From NCBI GenBank assembly GCA_964618895.1, contig CAZUDO010000059.1, positions 124,001 to 188,000 on the forward strand: DNA of 64,000 bases, in the 5' to 3' direction. Made by a program: the position numbers and the translations under genes. Shown in pieces: positions 51,491 through 58,712 of this stretch. Within the stretch, counting starts at the first letter, position 1, and every line of letters starts with the position of its first letter. The notes beneath the pieces were generated by a model, which saw nothing but the letters and a program-made list of their open reading frames with translations, did not search any database and was not told the origin of the DNA. The stretch is from CAZUDO01 sp964618895 (lineage in GTDB: Bacteria > Desulfobacterota > Binatia > DP-6).

Positions 51491-51849
51491 TGACCGAACG
51501 TAGCCTACGGGCTACAGTCGGAAGCCTGGCGATCGATATCTGCAAGTATCGCCGTGCCGATAACGTGGTTCCGTTCGATCGGTGGATGGCGCAACTGAGG
51601 GACGCGCGGGCGAAGGCGCGGATGCTCGTTCAGCTCGACCGCCTGCGGGTCGGACTCCCGGGCGACTGGAAGGCGGTCGGTACGGGGGTGTTCGAGCTTC
51701 GCATACGCGAAGGCAAGGGGTACCGGGTGTACTTCGCACGAGAGGGAGCGACCGTTGTAGTGCTGCTCTGCGCGGGCGACAAGTCGACGCAGAGCGGCGA
51801 CATAGCGCGAGCCAAATCGTATTGGCGAGAGTATCGGAGGCAAGCATGA
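51490..51849 (+). CDS. higB: RelE/HigB-like addiction-module toxin
   Basis: About 119 residues if the TTG at 51490 is used; no ATG or GTG is in a better place, and the conserved part begins at IDICKYRRADNVVPFDRWMA. The family features WKAVGTGVFELRIREGKGYR, VYFAREGATVVVLLCAGDKS and a final AKSYWREYRR are complete. This toxin class degrades mRNA on the ribosome. Its stop overlaps the antitoxin ATG (ATGA). The start lies at the break of the cyclase gene, so the original start may have been lost or changed. Confidence 0.8.
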   Translation: MTERSLRATVGSLAIDICKYRRADNVVPFDRWMAQLRDARAKARMLVQLDRLRVGLPGDWKAVGTGVFELRIREGKGYRVYFAREGATVVVLLCAGDKSTQSGDIARAKSYWREYRRQA

Positions 51850-52136
51850 AAGCGGCTGCATACAAGGGTTCGGACTACCTGAAGACGCAGAAGGACGTCG
51901 TCGCGTATCTCAACGCTGCGTTGGAAGACGGCGAGCCGGCCGTCTTGTTGGAGGCGCTGCGCAATGTGGCGATGGCGAAAGGCGGGATGGCCGCCCTTGC
52001 GCGCGCGGCGGGCGTGAGCCGCGAGAGTCTCTACCGCACGCTGTCGCGTCGGGGAAACCCAAAGATCGAGACGATCATGGAACTCCTTCGCGCACTCGGC
52101 CTCAAGCTGACCGTCGAGCGGAGGCAGGCAGCGTAA
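51846..52136 (+). CDS. higA: Addiction-module antidote protein, HigA-like (HTH)
   Basis: 96 residues. YLKTQKDVVAYLNAALEDGE, NVAMAKGGMAALARAAGVSR, then ESLYRTLSRRGNPKIETIME form the XRE-type helix-turn-helix of the COG3636 antidotes that pair with this toxin type, in the order toxin first. ATG 51846 overlaps the toxin TGA. It should bind the toxin and repress the pair. Confidence 0.88.
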   Translation: MKAAAYKGSDYLKTQKDVVAYLNAALEDGEPAVLLEALRNVAMAKGGMAALARAAGVSRESLYRTLSRRGNPKIETIMELLRALGLKLTVERRQAA

Positions 52137-52205
52137 CGGCTGCACGCATGCGGTTGGCGGCATTCGCCACCGTCGTGGTAACCACCACCCACGACACCAT
52201 CCGCG

Positions 52206-53413
52206 ATGCGCTGCCCGTCCTGCGATCACGACAACCGCGCCGAACGGCGCTTCTGCGCCGAATGCGGTGGCGCTCGCCGCGAAGTGCGCAGCGTGTGGCA
52301 CGTCGAACCAGCCCGGTGAGAAGTTCTGCGGCGAATGCGGTGCGACCCTCTCCGGGCGCGTGGTGGCAGAGCCCGCCGCCCCACCTGCGCTGGCTCCGGC
52401 GACGCCCGGCCCCGCCCCGGCCGGCGAACGCCGGCAGCTGACCGTGCTCTTCTGCGACCTGGTCGGCTCGACACCGCTCTCGCAGCAGCTCGACGCCGAG
52501 GAGTGGCGCGACGCCACGGCGCGCGAGGACGACCCGGAACGGGCGGTGCGGGCGGGCCTGGCGATCGTGGACGCGATGGCGCCGCTGAACGCCACCCTCG
52601 CCGCCGGGCTGCGCCTCTGCGTGCGCATCGGCCTGCACACCGGGCCGGTGGTGATTGCCGATGGCGGCGAGGTCTTCGGCGAGACCGCGAACGTCGCGGC
52701 GCGCGTGCAGGGCGCAGCCGCGCCCGACACGGTGGTGATCACCGCCGCGACGCAGCGCCGGGCCGGCGGGCTGTTCGTGGTCGAGGACCGCGGGCCGCAG
52801 ATACTGAAGGGCGTGCGCGAGCCGGTAACGCGCTATCGCGTCGTGCAGCCGAGCGGGGTGCGCAGCCGGCTCGATGTCGCAGCGGGACGCCTGTCGCACT
52901 TCGTCGGCCGCGAGGTCGAGCTGGCGATCCTCGTCGATCGCTGGGAGCGGGCGCAGGACGGCGAGGGGCAGACCGTCGTCGTCCTCGGCGAAGCCGGGGT
53001 CGGGAAGTCGCGGCTCGTCTACCAGGTGCACGAGCACCTGGCGGCGGTACCCTACACGTGGCTCGAATGCGGTGCCACGCCGTACACGGAAGGGACCCCC
53101 TTCCATCCGATCATCACGCTGGTGGGGCAAGGGCTGAGGTTCGCACCCGAAGACACCGCGGCCGAGCAGCATGGACGGGAATGCCGCCCCGGAGGCGGAG
53201 GCGCTCTTCCACCAATCCCTGGAGATCGCCCGGCGACAGGAGGCCAAGACGCTCGAGCCGCGCGCCGTCACCAGCCTGGCGCGGCTCTGGCAACGCCAGG
53301 GCAAACGCGACGGCGCCCGCGCCCTCCTGAGCCCCCTCTACGCCTGGTTCACCGAAGGCTTCGCCACCCGCGACCTCCAGGACGCGAAGGCGCTGCTCGA
53401 CGACCTGGCGTAG
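52206..53413 (+). pseudogene. Adenylate/guanylate cyclase-AAA-TPR gene with several deletions (copy 2)
   Basis: From ATG 52206, MRCPSCDHDNRAERRFCAEC runs out of frame, then the frame from about 52267 gives the second ribbon CAACGTSNQPGEKFCGECG and LFCDLVGSTPLSQQL. At EEWRD it jumps to ATAREDDPERAVRAGLAIV, losing about 40 residues including the catalytic GDG region. The AAA part (VVVLGEAGVGKSRLVYQ, ECGATPYTEGTPFHPIITLV) ends at about 53160. A third frame (53171-53413) carries the very C-terminal TPR tail. Some 600 residues are missing in between. Confidence 0.8.
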
Positions 53414-53414
53414 C

Positions 53415-53792
53415 TCATGGCGTGACGATCGCGAGCGCTGCCGGCGCGAAGCGCCGGAAGTCACGCGGGTTGGCGCTGGCAAGCGTTGCGCCGGTCCGGA
53501 GCGCGACGGCCGCGATCATGCAATCCGGAAGCGATCCCCGCCGGCGGCCACCCAGGTTGAAGAGTCGCGCGCTCGTTTCGGCGTCGACGGCCGTGTAGGG
53601 CACGACCTCTCCGAGGATGCCGGTGACGGCGTCGATCTCGACCGCGCCGATGGGGCCGCACAGGAACTCCGTCCACGCCACCGAGCTGATCGCGAGGTCC
53701 TCACCCTCCCGGAGCCATCCCCGCAGGCGTCGGTCGGCCGGCGACGACGCCACCAGAGCGTGGATGAGAAAGCTCGTGTCCAGATGGATCAT
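53415..53792 (-). CDS. vapC: VapC toxin, PIN domain ribonuclease
   Basis: 125 residues. PIN acidic ligands are all in place: IHLDTSFLIHAL (Asp), SVAWTEFLCGP (Glu), SLPDCMIAAVALRTGATLAS (Asp) and ANPRDFRRF. VapC enzymes cleave tRNA or rRNA. ATG 53792 overlaps the antitoxin stop by 4 bp. It converges on the cyclase pseudogene with one base between the two stops. Confidence 0.92.
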   Translation of the reverse strand: MIHLDTSFLIHALVASSPADRRLRGWLREGEDLAISSVAWTEFLCGPIGAVEIDAVTGILGEVVPYTAVDAETSARLFNLGGRRRGSLPDCMIAAVALRTGATLASANPRDFRRFAPAALAIVTP

Positions 53793-54076
53793 CGACGCTT
53801 CGCGCCAGCGATACGCGGCGCACCGGCGCGGCGCTCGTCGCGCACGGTACCCACCCATGCCGTTGCTTTCGCCGGCGTGAGCGCGAGCGCGCGCTGCAGC
53901 CGGCCGAGGGCCTCGAGGCCCTGCCGGTTGTCCCGGGCCTGGGCCGCCGCGGCGGAACGAATGGCGCGTCGCAGGGCCTCCGACTTCGACACCTCCCAGA
54001 GCCGCGCCACGCGGTCGAGCAACTGCACGGTCTCGACGTCGAGGGCGTAGGTCGCCTTCACCGATGTTCTGGCCAT
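53789..54076 (-). CDS. vapB: VapB-type antitoxin, ribbon-helix-helix
   Basis: 95 residues. TSVKATYALDVETVQLLDRV, ARLWEVSKSEALRRAIRSAA is a clear MetJ/CopG ribbon-helix-helix domain; the C-terminal half with ALALTPAKATAWVGTVRDER should wrap the toxin. The ATG lies at or one base from the predicted transcription start, without a Shine-Dalgarno sequence, so the mRNA may be leaderless. Its operator overlaps the start codon. Confidence 0.88.
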   Translation of the reverse strand: MARTSVKATYALDVETVQLLDRVARLWEVSKSEALRRAIRSAAAAQARDNRQGLEALGRLQRALALTPAKATAWVGTVRDERRAGAPRIAGAKRR

Positions 54077-54111
54077 ATCGTGTTATGGCCAGCCTCAATG
54101 ACGGCTGTCAA
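54069..54111 (-). promoter_or_regulatory. vapBC promoter with overlapping operator
   Basis: Read on the minus strand: -35 TTGACA (54111-54106), 18-base spacer, -10 CATAAC (54087-54082). A perfect inverted repeat CTGGCCAT (54069-54076) and ATGGCCAG (54085-54092) covers the -10 and the vapB start codon, as expected for a VapBC autorepression site. The next gene on the plus strand, the protease, starts 81 bases beyond. Confidence 0.72.
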
Positions 54112-54191
54112 TCGTGCCGTGGCACCACGTATTTTTGCGTTGCGCCGGGCCGAGCGGCGGTGGTATCCCTGCCCGCCCGAAGGGGACATCG

Positions 54192-56078
54192 ATGCGTCGA
54201 CCCGCGTTTGCAGCCGTCCTTGCCCTCGCCTGCTCCCTGGCCGTCGTTCCGGACGCCCGGGCGCAGCTGCGGCCGCGCATCGTGAACGGCGTGCTGACCG
54301 CCCAGTACCCCACCGTCGGCGCCCTCCTCGACGGCAACGACTTCGAGACCGCCAGCATGATCTGCAGCGGCACGCTCATCGGCTGCGAGACCTTCCTCAC
54401 CGCCGGCCACTGCGTCGAAGGCGACCTGAACCCGACCCACTACGCGATCTTCCTGCAGCACGCCGGCCTGTTCGCCGTCGCCAGCGTGGCGCTCGAGCCG
54501 AGCTACAGTTTCCCGGACGGCGATGTGGGGGTCCTCCGCCTCGCCACGCCGGTCACCGGCATCGTCCCGACGCCCATCGACACCGTCGCGGCGCCGGCGT
54601 TCGGCTCCGCCGGCACCATCGCCGGCTTCGGCCGCACGGGCGGCTTCAATACCGACTACGGGCTCAAGCGCGCGGGCGCGGTGACAACGGCGTCGTGCAC
54701 CCCGTCGGGCATCTCCAACACCACGTCCGTGTGCTGGAACTTCCTGAATCCCCTCGGCCCGCCCGGCACCGACTCCAGCACGTGCAACGGCGACTCGGGG
54801 GGACCGCTGTTCGTCGACTTCGGCGGCGGCGACACCGTCGCCGGCATCACCTCCGGCGGCGACAACGCCGACTGCCTGCCCGACGACTTGAGCTTCGACG
54901 CCAGCGTGTTCTTCTATCGCACGTTCATCCAGAGCATCGGCAGCGCGGATCTCTCCAGCACGTCGTGTGGATCGATCCCGCAGGTGGGCGGTCCCGACAC
55001 CACCATCCTGCCCTTTTCCGGTCAGGTGAGCGCGGGAGCCCCCGAGGGGCGGCATGCGTTCAGCGTCGGCGCGGGCGTGAACCGCATCCGGGTCGCGCTG
55101 AATGCGCTCGACGACGGGTCCTCGGACTTCGACCTGTACGTCAAGTTCGGCAGCCCCCCCACCACCGCCAGCTACGACTGTCGCAAAAACGGCTCGAACC
55201 AGTACGCGCTGTGCGAGTTCACGGCGCCGGCCGCCGGCACGTGGCACGTGCTGGTCAGCCGCTGGGCCGGTGCGGGCGAGTACCAGGCGACGGTCACCAC
55301 GTTCGGCGTCGATTGCGCCAATCCGCTCAACGTCGGCCGCTCGTGCGACGACGGCAATGCGTGCACCAGCGGCGACGTGTGTCAGGCCGGCGGCACATGC
55401 GCCGGCACGGCGGTCGCGAACGGCGCATCGTGCAGCGACGGCGACTCGTGCACCGGGCCCGACACCTGCCAGAGCGGCACGTGCAGCGCACCGGCCTTCG
55501 CCAACGGCACCCCGTGCGACGACGGCCACATCTGCACCCGCGACGATACCTGTCAGGCCGGCACGTGCACCGCCGGCACCGCGCCGGCCACCGGCTGCAC
55601 GCGCCCGTTCCTGCCCGGCAAGGGCATCCTGCTGCTGAAGGACGACCCGGTCGAGCCGAACCGCGACCGCCTCACCTGGCGCTGGGCCGCGGGAGCCGCG
55701 ACCGCCAAGAGCGAGTTCGGCAACCCCACCACCACGACCGCGTTCGGGCTCTGCCTCTACGACGGCGCCACTCTCGTCCTGGAGCGCACCATCCCGCCGG
55801 GCGGGGCCTGGTTCGAGACCACGAGCGGCTTCAAGTACGCCGACCCGTCGCTCGCCACCATCGGGCTGCGCTCGATCTCCCTGCGCGCCAACCCGACCGA
55901 CGGCCGCGCCAGCATCTCCGTGAAGGCCCAGGGTCCCGGCATCGACATGATCGCGCTGCCGCTGCAACAGAGCCCGGACGTGCGCATGCAGCTGGTCACC
56001 GACGGCGCGTGCTGGGAGGCGCTGTACTCGACCACCCTGCTGAACCAGGCGGATCAGTTCAAAGCGAAAGCGGACTGA
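54192..56078 (+). CDS. Secreted trypsin-like serine protease with PPC domain, Cys-rich repeats and C-terminal beta module
   Basis: 628 residues. Signal peptide (AAVLALACSLAVVPDARA), then a chymotrypsin-fold protease (about 28-265): IVNGVLTAQYP activation site, TAGHCVEG (His), DGDVGVLRL (Asp), CNGDSGGPLF (Ser). A PPC-type beta domain follows (about 285-385; GTWHVLVSRWAGAGEYQ), then three Cys repeats of the form CDDGNACTSGDVCQAGGTC (about 395-475) as in myxobacterial surface proteins. The last 150 residues (LPGKGILLLKDDP, GFKYADPSLATIGLRSI, ACWEALYST) are the unnamed module shared with genes 7757 and 58713. Confidence 0.9.
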   Translation: MRRPAFAAVLALACSLAVVPDARAQLRPRIVNGVLTAQYPTVGALLDGNDFETASMICSGTLIGCETFLTAGHCVEGDLNPTHYAIFLQHAGLFAVASVALEPSYSFPDGDVGVLRLATPVTGIVPTPIDTVAAPAFGSAGTIAGFGRTGGFNTDYGLKRAGAVTTASCTPSGISNTTSVCWNFLNPLGPPGTDSSTCNGDSGGPLFVDFGGGDTVAGITSGGDNADCLPDDLSFDASVFFYRTFIQSIGSADLSSTSCGSIPQVGGPDTTILPFSGQVSAGAPEGRHAFSVGAGVNRIRVALNALDDGSSDFDLYVKFGSPPTTASYDCRKNGSNQYALCEFTAPAAGTWHVLVSRWAGAGEYQATVTTFGVDCANPLNVGRSCDDGNACTSGDVCQAGGTCAGTAVANGASCSDGDSCTGPDTCQSGTCSAPAFANGTPCDDGHICTRDDTCQAGTCTAGTAPATGCTRPFLPGKGILLLKDDPVEPNRDRLTWRWAAGAATAKSEFGNPTTTTAFGLCLYDGATLVLERTIPPGGAWFETTSGFKYADPSLATIGLRSISLRANPTDGRASISVKAQGPGIDMIALPLQQSPDVRMQLVTDGACWEALYSTTLLNQADQFKAKAD

Positions 56079-56082
56079 ACTC

Positions 56083-56238
56083 GACCCGAGACCTTGTCTC
56101 GGGTCGGGGCGAGAGTTTGGCGGGGTGGAGAAGGCGGAGGCCGTGCCGCGGCCGACAAAGCCGGCGCCGCAGGCAAGGAGAACGGAACGCCGGGCGCGGC
56201 ACGGCCTCCGCCTGACGTACCAGCGAAGAGTCTTGGGG
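56083..56238 (-). repeat. Palindromic interspersed repeat, copy 2 (also a possible terminator)
   Basis: Starts 4 bases after the protease stop with GACCCGAGAC-CTT-GTCTCGGGTC (56083-56105), perfect 10-base arms, then the core in reverse orientation (GGCGGAGGCCGTGCCGCGG...GCCGGCGCCGCA) and an outer GAGTCTTGGG near 56226. Reads as copy 1 on the minus strand. Confidence 0.72.
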
Positions 56239-56245
56239 GCCCGTC

Positions 56246-56503
56246 TTACCGCTTGCCGGGCGTTGCGGTGTCCGTCCGGGGCCGGGAGTCGAGCTCCTCG
56301 GCCCACTCGGGGAGCATCATCAGTCGCAGCGTCTGCAGGCACAGCTCCACGGCGGCGAACGATCCCGGGTCGCGCCAGGACCACGCGGTCTCGCTCAGGG
56401 TGACGAACCGATTCCACGCCACGTTCAGCTCCTGGTCTCGCTTGGATTCGGTGTCCGCCTGGGCGCGGGCCGCACGACGGCTCTCGAGATTGATGACGTT
56501 CAC
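56246..56503 (-). CDS. Small conserved-looking protein, unknown function
   Basis: 85 residues from GTG 56503, which has GGAGG eight bases upstream; ATG 56521 would put that site inside the gene. The sequence is helical and acidic/aromatic: NVINLESRRAARAQADTESK, NVAWNRFVTLSETAWSWRDP, AAVELCLQTLRLMMLPEWAE. No domain is recognised. It is probably cytoplasmic. The strong ribosome site and balanced composition support a real gene. Confidence 0.55.
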   Translation of the reverse strand: MNVINLESRRAARAQADTESKRDQELNVAWNRFVTLSETAWSWRDPGSFAAVELCLQTLRLMMLPEWAEELDSRPRTDTATPGKR

Positions 56504-56585
56504 GGCAGGTTCCTCCCTCAAGTCTTCGCCCTACACTGAGAGAAGCGTGAATCCCGAGGGCACAATTGTTCCCTCCAACCAGCCC

Positions 56586-56705
56586 GACCCAAGACTTCCC
56601 GGCCGGAGCCGAACCCGGCGGCCGCTCGTCCGCTCGCTTTGCCGCGCCGGCTCTGCCGGCCGCGGCACGGCCTTCGCCTGACCCGCCGCCAGGAAGTCTT
56701 GGGTC
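56586..56705 (+). repeat. Palindromic interspersed repeat, copy 3
   Basis: Bounded by perfect 14-base inverted arms GACCCAAGACTTCC (56586-56599) and GGAAGTCTTGGGTC (56692-56705). Inside is the same core as copy 1: TGCCGCGCCGGCTC, GCCGGCCGCGGCACGG, CCTTCGCCTGAC. It ends 4 bases before the stop codon of the next minus-strand gene. Confidence 0.75.
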
Positions 56706-56708
56706 GAT

Positions 56709-57257
56709 CTAGCCGAAGGTACGCTTCAGCAACGCGTCGATCGCCGCCCGGCCGTTGTCGGCCAGGAAGCGGGTGCCCGTCCCCGTGAAGTGGGGATGCG
56801 TGATCACCGGGTCGGCCGTCTTCTCCCACCGGTCGGCGGCCCAGCGGAACCACGCATTCTGCTCCTGGTCGAACACGAACAGCGGCTTGTTGAAGAACTT
56901 GGCGATCTCGGCGCTGACGCCGGTGCCGCCCTTGACGGTGTCGTCGGGGTTGATCTTCCCGACGACGTAGATCTCCTGGCCGTTGTTCACCTGGTGCCAG
57001 ATGCACTGCAACACCTTCTGGAAGAGCGGCGTGTCCGGGAAGCGGCGGTTCATGAGCTTGCTGACGTACGCCAGGCCCACGTCGCCATGCTTCAGCTCGC
57101 CGGAGGTGAGCACGCGCAGGCCGCGCCGGCGGGCGTCGTTGTGGCCCTCGAAGGTGAAGTTGACCTCTTCGATGCCGTGGCGCTCGGCGGCCGTGCCGAA
57201 AGCGGCCTCGGCGCCGCTGGCGCCGCCGCTGAAGAGAATGCAGTCGTCCCGGGTCAC
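56709..57257 (-). CDS. SLOG/YpsA-like Rossmannoid protein (putative nucleotide binding)
   Basis: 182 residues from GTG 57257. The start CILFSGGASGAEAAFGTAAE followed by GIEEVNFTFEGHNDARRRG resembles the GGxxGxE/D nucleotide-ribose loop of the SLOG superfamily (YpsA, LOG, DprA). Later YVVGKINPDD and FFNKPLFVFDQEQNAWFRWA look like core strands. SLOG proteins bind or hydrolyse nucleotide ligands, some in conflict systems. Family assignment is by motif only. Confidence 0.6.
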   Translation of the reverse strand: MTRDDCILFSGGASGAEAAFGTAAERHGIEEVNFTFEGHNDARRRGLRVLTSGELKHGDVGLAYVSKLMNRRFPDTPLFQKVLQCIWHQVNNGQEIYVVGKINPDDTVKGGTGVSAEIAKFFNKPLFVFDQEQNAWFRWAADRWEKTADPVITHPHFTGTGTRFLADNGRAAIDALLKRTFG

Positions 57258-57290
57258 GGCTCCGGGTTGTCCCCGATCAGCGCGGCCGCG

Positions 57291-58691
57291 TCAACCGTGG
57301 ACGCGCGTTTCGGGAGCCGGCGCGCCCGGGACGCGCACGGCGGCTTGCAGGCGCTTGCCGTAGAAGCGCAGGCAGTTGCCGGCCAGGAGCTTGGCGAGAT
57401 GCGTACGGCCGTAGGGGCGCGTGCGGGCGACGTTCTTCACGCAGTCGGTGAGCACGCCGTCCCAGTGGCCGTAGTCGCCGCTGAAGCAGGCGACGTCCTC
57501 GCCCAGCTCGCCGAGCGCCTCGCGCAGGTACGCCGGGGCCGGGTCGTCGGATTCGAAGCTGACGTACACCTGGTGGCGGCGGAAGAAGTCGGTGGGGTCG
57601 TGGTCCAGGTGGCGGTACTCGAAGATGAAGGCATCGCGCTCGGGGGTGCGTTGCTCGCGCTCGGCGTGCACCAGGAGGTCGTAGATGCCCTTCGCCTTGC
57701 CGAGGAGGTTCAGGCGCCCGTCGCGGCCGCCGCGCTCGCGCAGAAGCTCGCGCGTGAACTCCGTCATCGACAGCTTCACGTCGGGGTCGAAGTCACGGAT
57801 GCGCTTCTCCCAGTGCTCGTGGAAGGCGTGTACCAGGTCGGGGAGCCAGCCGCAGCCGGCCTCGAGGAACCCCATGCGCAGCGTCGGGAAGCGGTCGAAC
57901 ACGCCGTCGAACACGCACGTCGCCAGCGCCATCTGCATCTGGGAACGGTGGCCGAAGATGTGGGACAGGATGAAGGTGTCGACCTGCTCGGCGATGCCCG
58001 AGGGCAGGTAGACGCCCGGCGAGCCGTGCACTCCCAGGGCCACGTCCAGCTCGACCGCCGTCTGCCGGATGGGGTCGAAGTCGCGGTGGCTCACATGCTT
58101 CGGCAGCCGGACGAGCGGGAACGCATCCGGCGCGGCGGGATGCGGCACCGGCAGGCTCGGCGGCACGTGCACACCGATCATGCCGAGCTCCTCCACGCAG
58201 CGGCGCATCTCGCGCACCGCCTCCGCCACGTCGACCAGCGCGATGTAGCCCACCGGGAAGAGCCGGCCGGCGTACGGCCGGCAATCGTCGGCGATGTACG
58301 TGTTGTAGGCACGCATGCAGGCGATGGCGAGGTCGCGGTCGACGATGGTCTCGAAGCTGAGCGTCATCGAGCCGTACAGCACCTGGGCGTCGATGCCCTC
58401 GCGGTCCATGTGCTCGATGCGGATGCGGTTGAAGATGCCGCCGATGGCGGTCTCCGGATGGATGGCGCAGTAGGCCCCCTTGCCCGGCCCATCGGGTTGC
58501 GGGAACAGGCGCTCCAGGTCGGGGCGGCCGGTGCGCGGGTCGCGGTCCTTGATGGCGAGGCGCTGCTGCCCCCAGCGATCGGTCTTGGAGTACACCCGGT
58601 CGCGGTAGGGCGCTTCCAGGTAGTCGAAGAACGTGACCGGGTTCTCCATCTTGTGGGCGTCGGCGTCGATCACGGGCAGGCCATCGTACAT
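57291..58691 (-). CDS. Amidohydrolase (metal-dependent, COG2159 type)
   Basis: 466 residues. The N-terminal VIDADAHKMEN provides the HxH-equivalent metal site (DADAH), DREGIDAQVLYGSM, YIADDCRPYAGRLFPVGYIA, GVHGSPG (His), and FDRFPTLRMGFLEAGCGWLP close the TIM barrel; FSGDYGHWDG carries the final Asp. The family includes decarboxylases of aromatic acids and lactonases. Start ATG 58691. It is 21 bp after the stop of the large secreted hydrolase. Confidence 0.88.
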   Translation of the reverse strand: MYDGLPVIDADAHKMENPVTFFDYLEAPYRDRVYSKTDRWGQQRLAIKDRDPRTGRPDLERLFPQPDGPGKGAYCAIHPETAIGGIFNRIRIEHMDREGIDAQVLYGSMTLSFETIVDRDLAIACMRAYNTYIADDCRPYAGRLFPVGYIALVDVAEAVREMRRCVEELGMIGVHVPPSLPVPHPAAPDAFPLVRLPKHVSHRDFDPIRQTAVELDVALGVHGSPGVYLPSGIAEQVDTFILSHIFGHRSQMQMALATCVFDGVFDRFPTLRMGFLEAGCGWLPDLVHAFHEHWEKRIRDFDPDVKLSMTEFTRELLRERGGRDGRLNLLGKAKGIYDLLVHAEREQRTPERDAFIFEYRHLDHDPTDFFRRHQVYVSFESDDPAPAYLREALGELGEDVACFSGDYGHWDGVLTDCVKNVARTRPYGRTHLAKLLAGNCLRFYGKRLQAAVRVPGAPAPETRVHG

Positions 58692-58712
58692 GGGAGTGTC
58701 CTCCGGGGAATC

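Noticed and set aside
54108..56417. 769-codon minus-strand frame opposite the protease
   Set aside because: Val/Ala/Gly/Arg-rich antisense; the plus strand has the protease triad and signal peptide.
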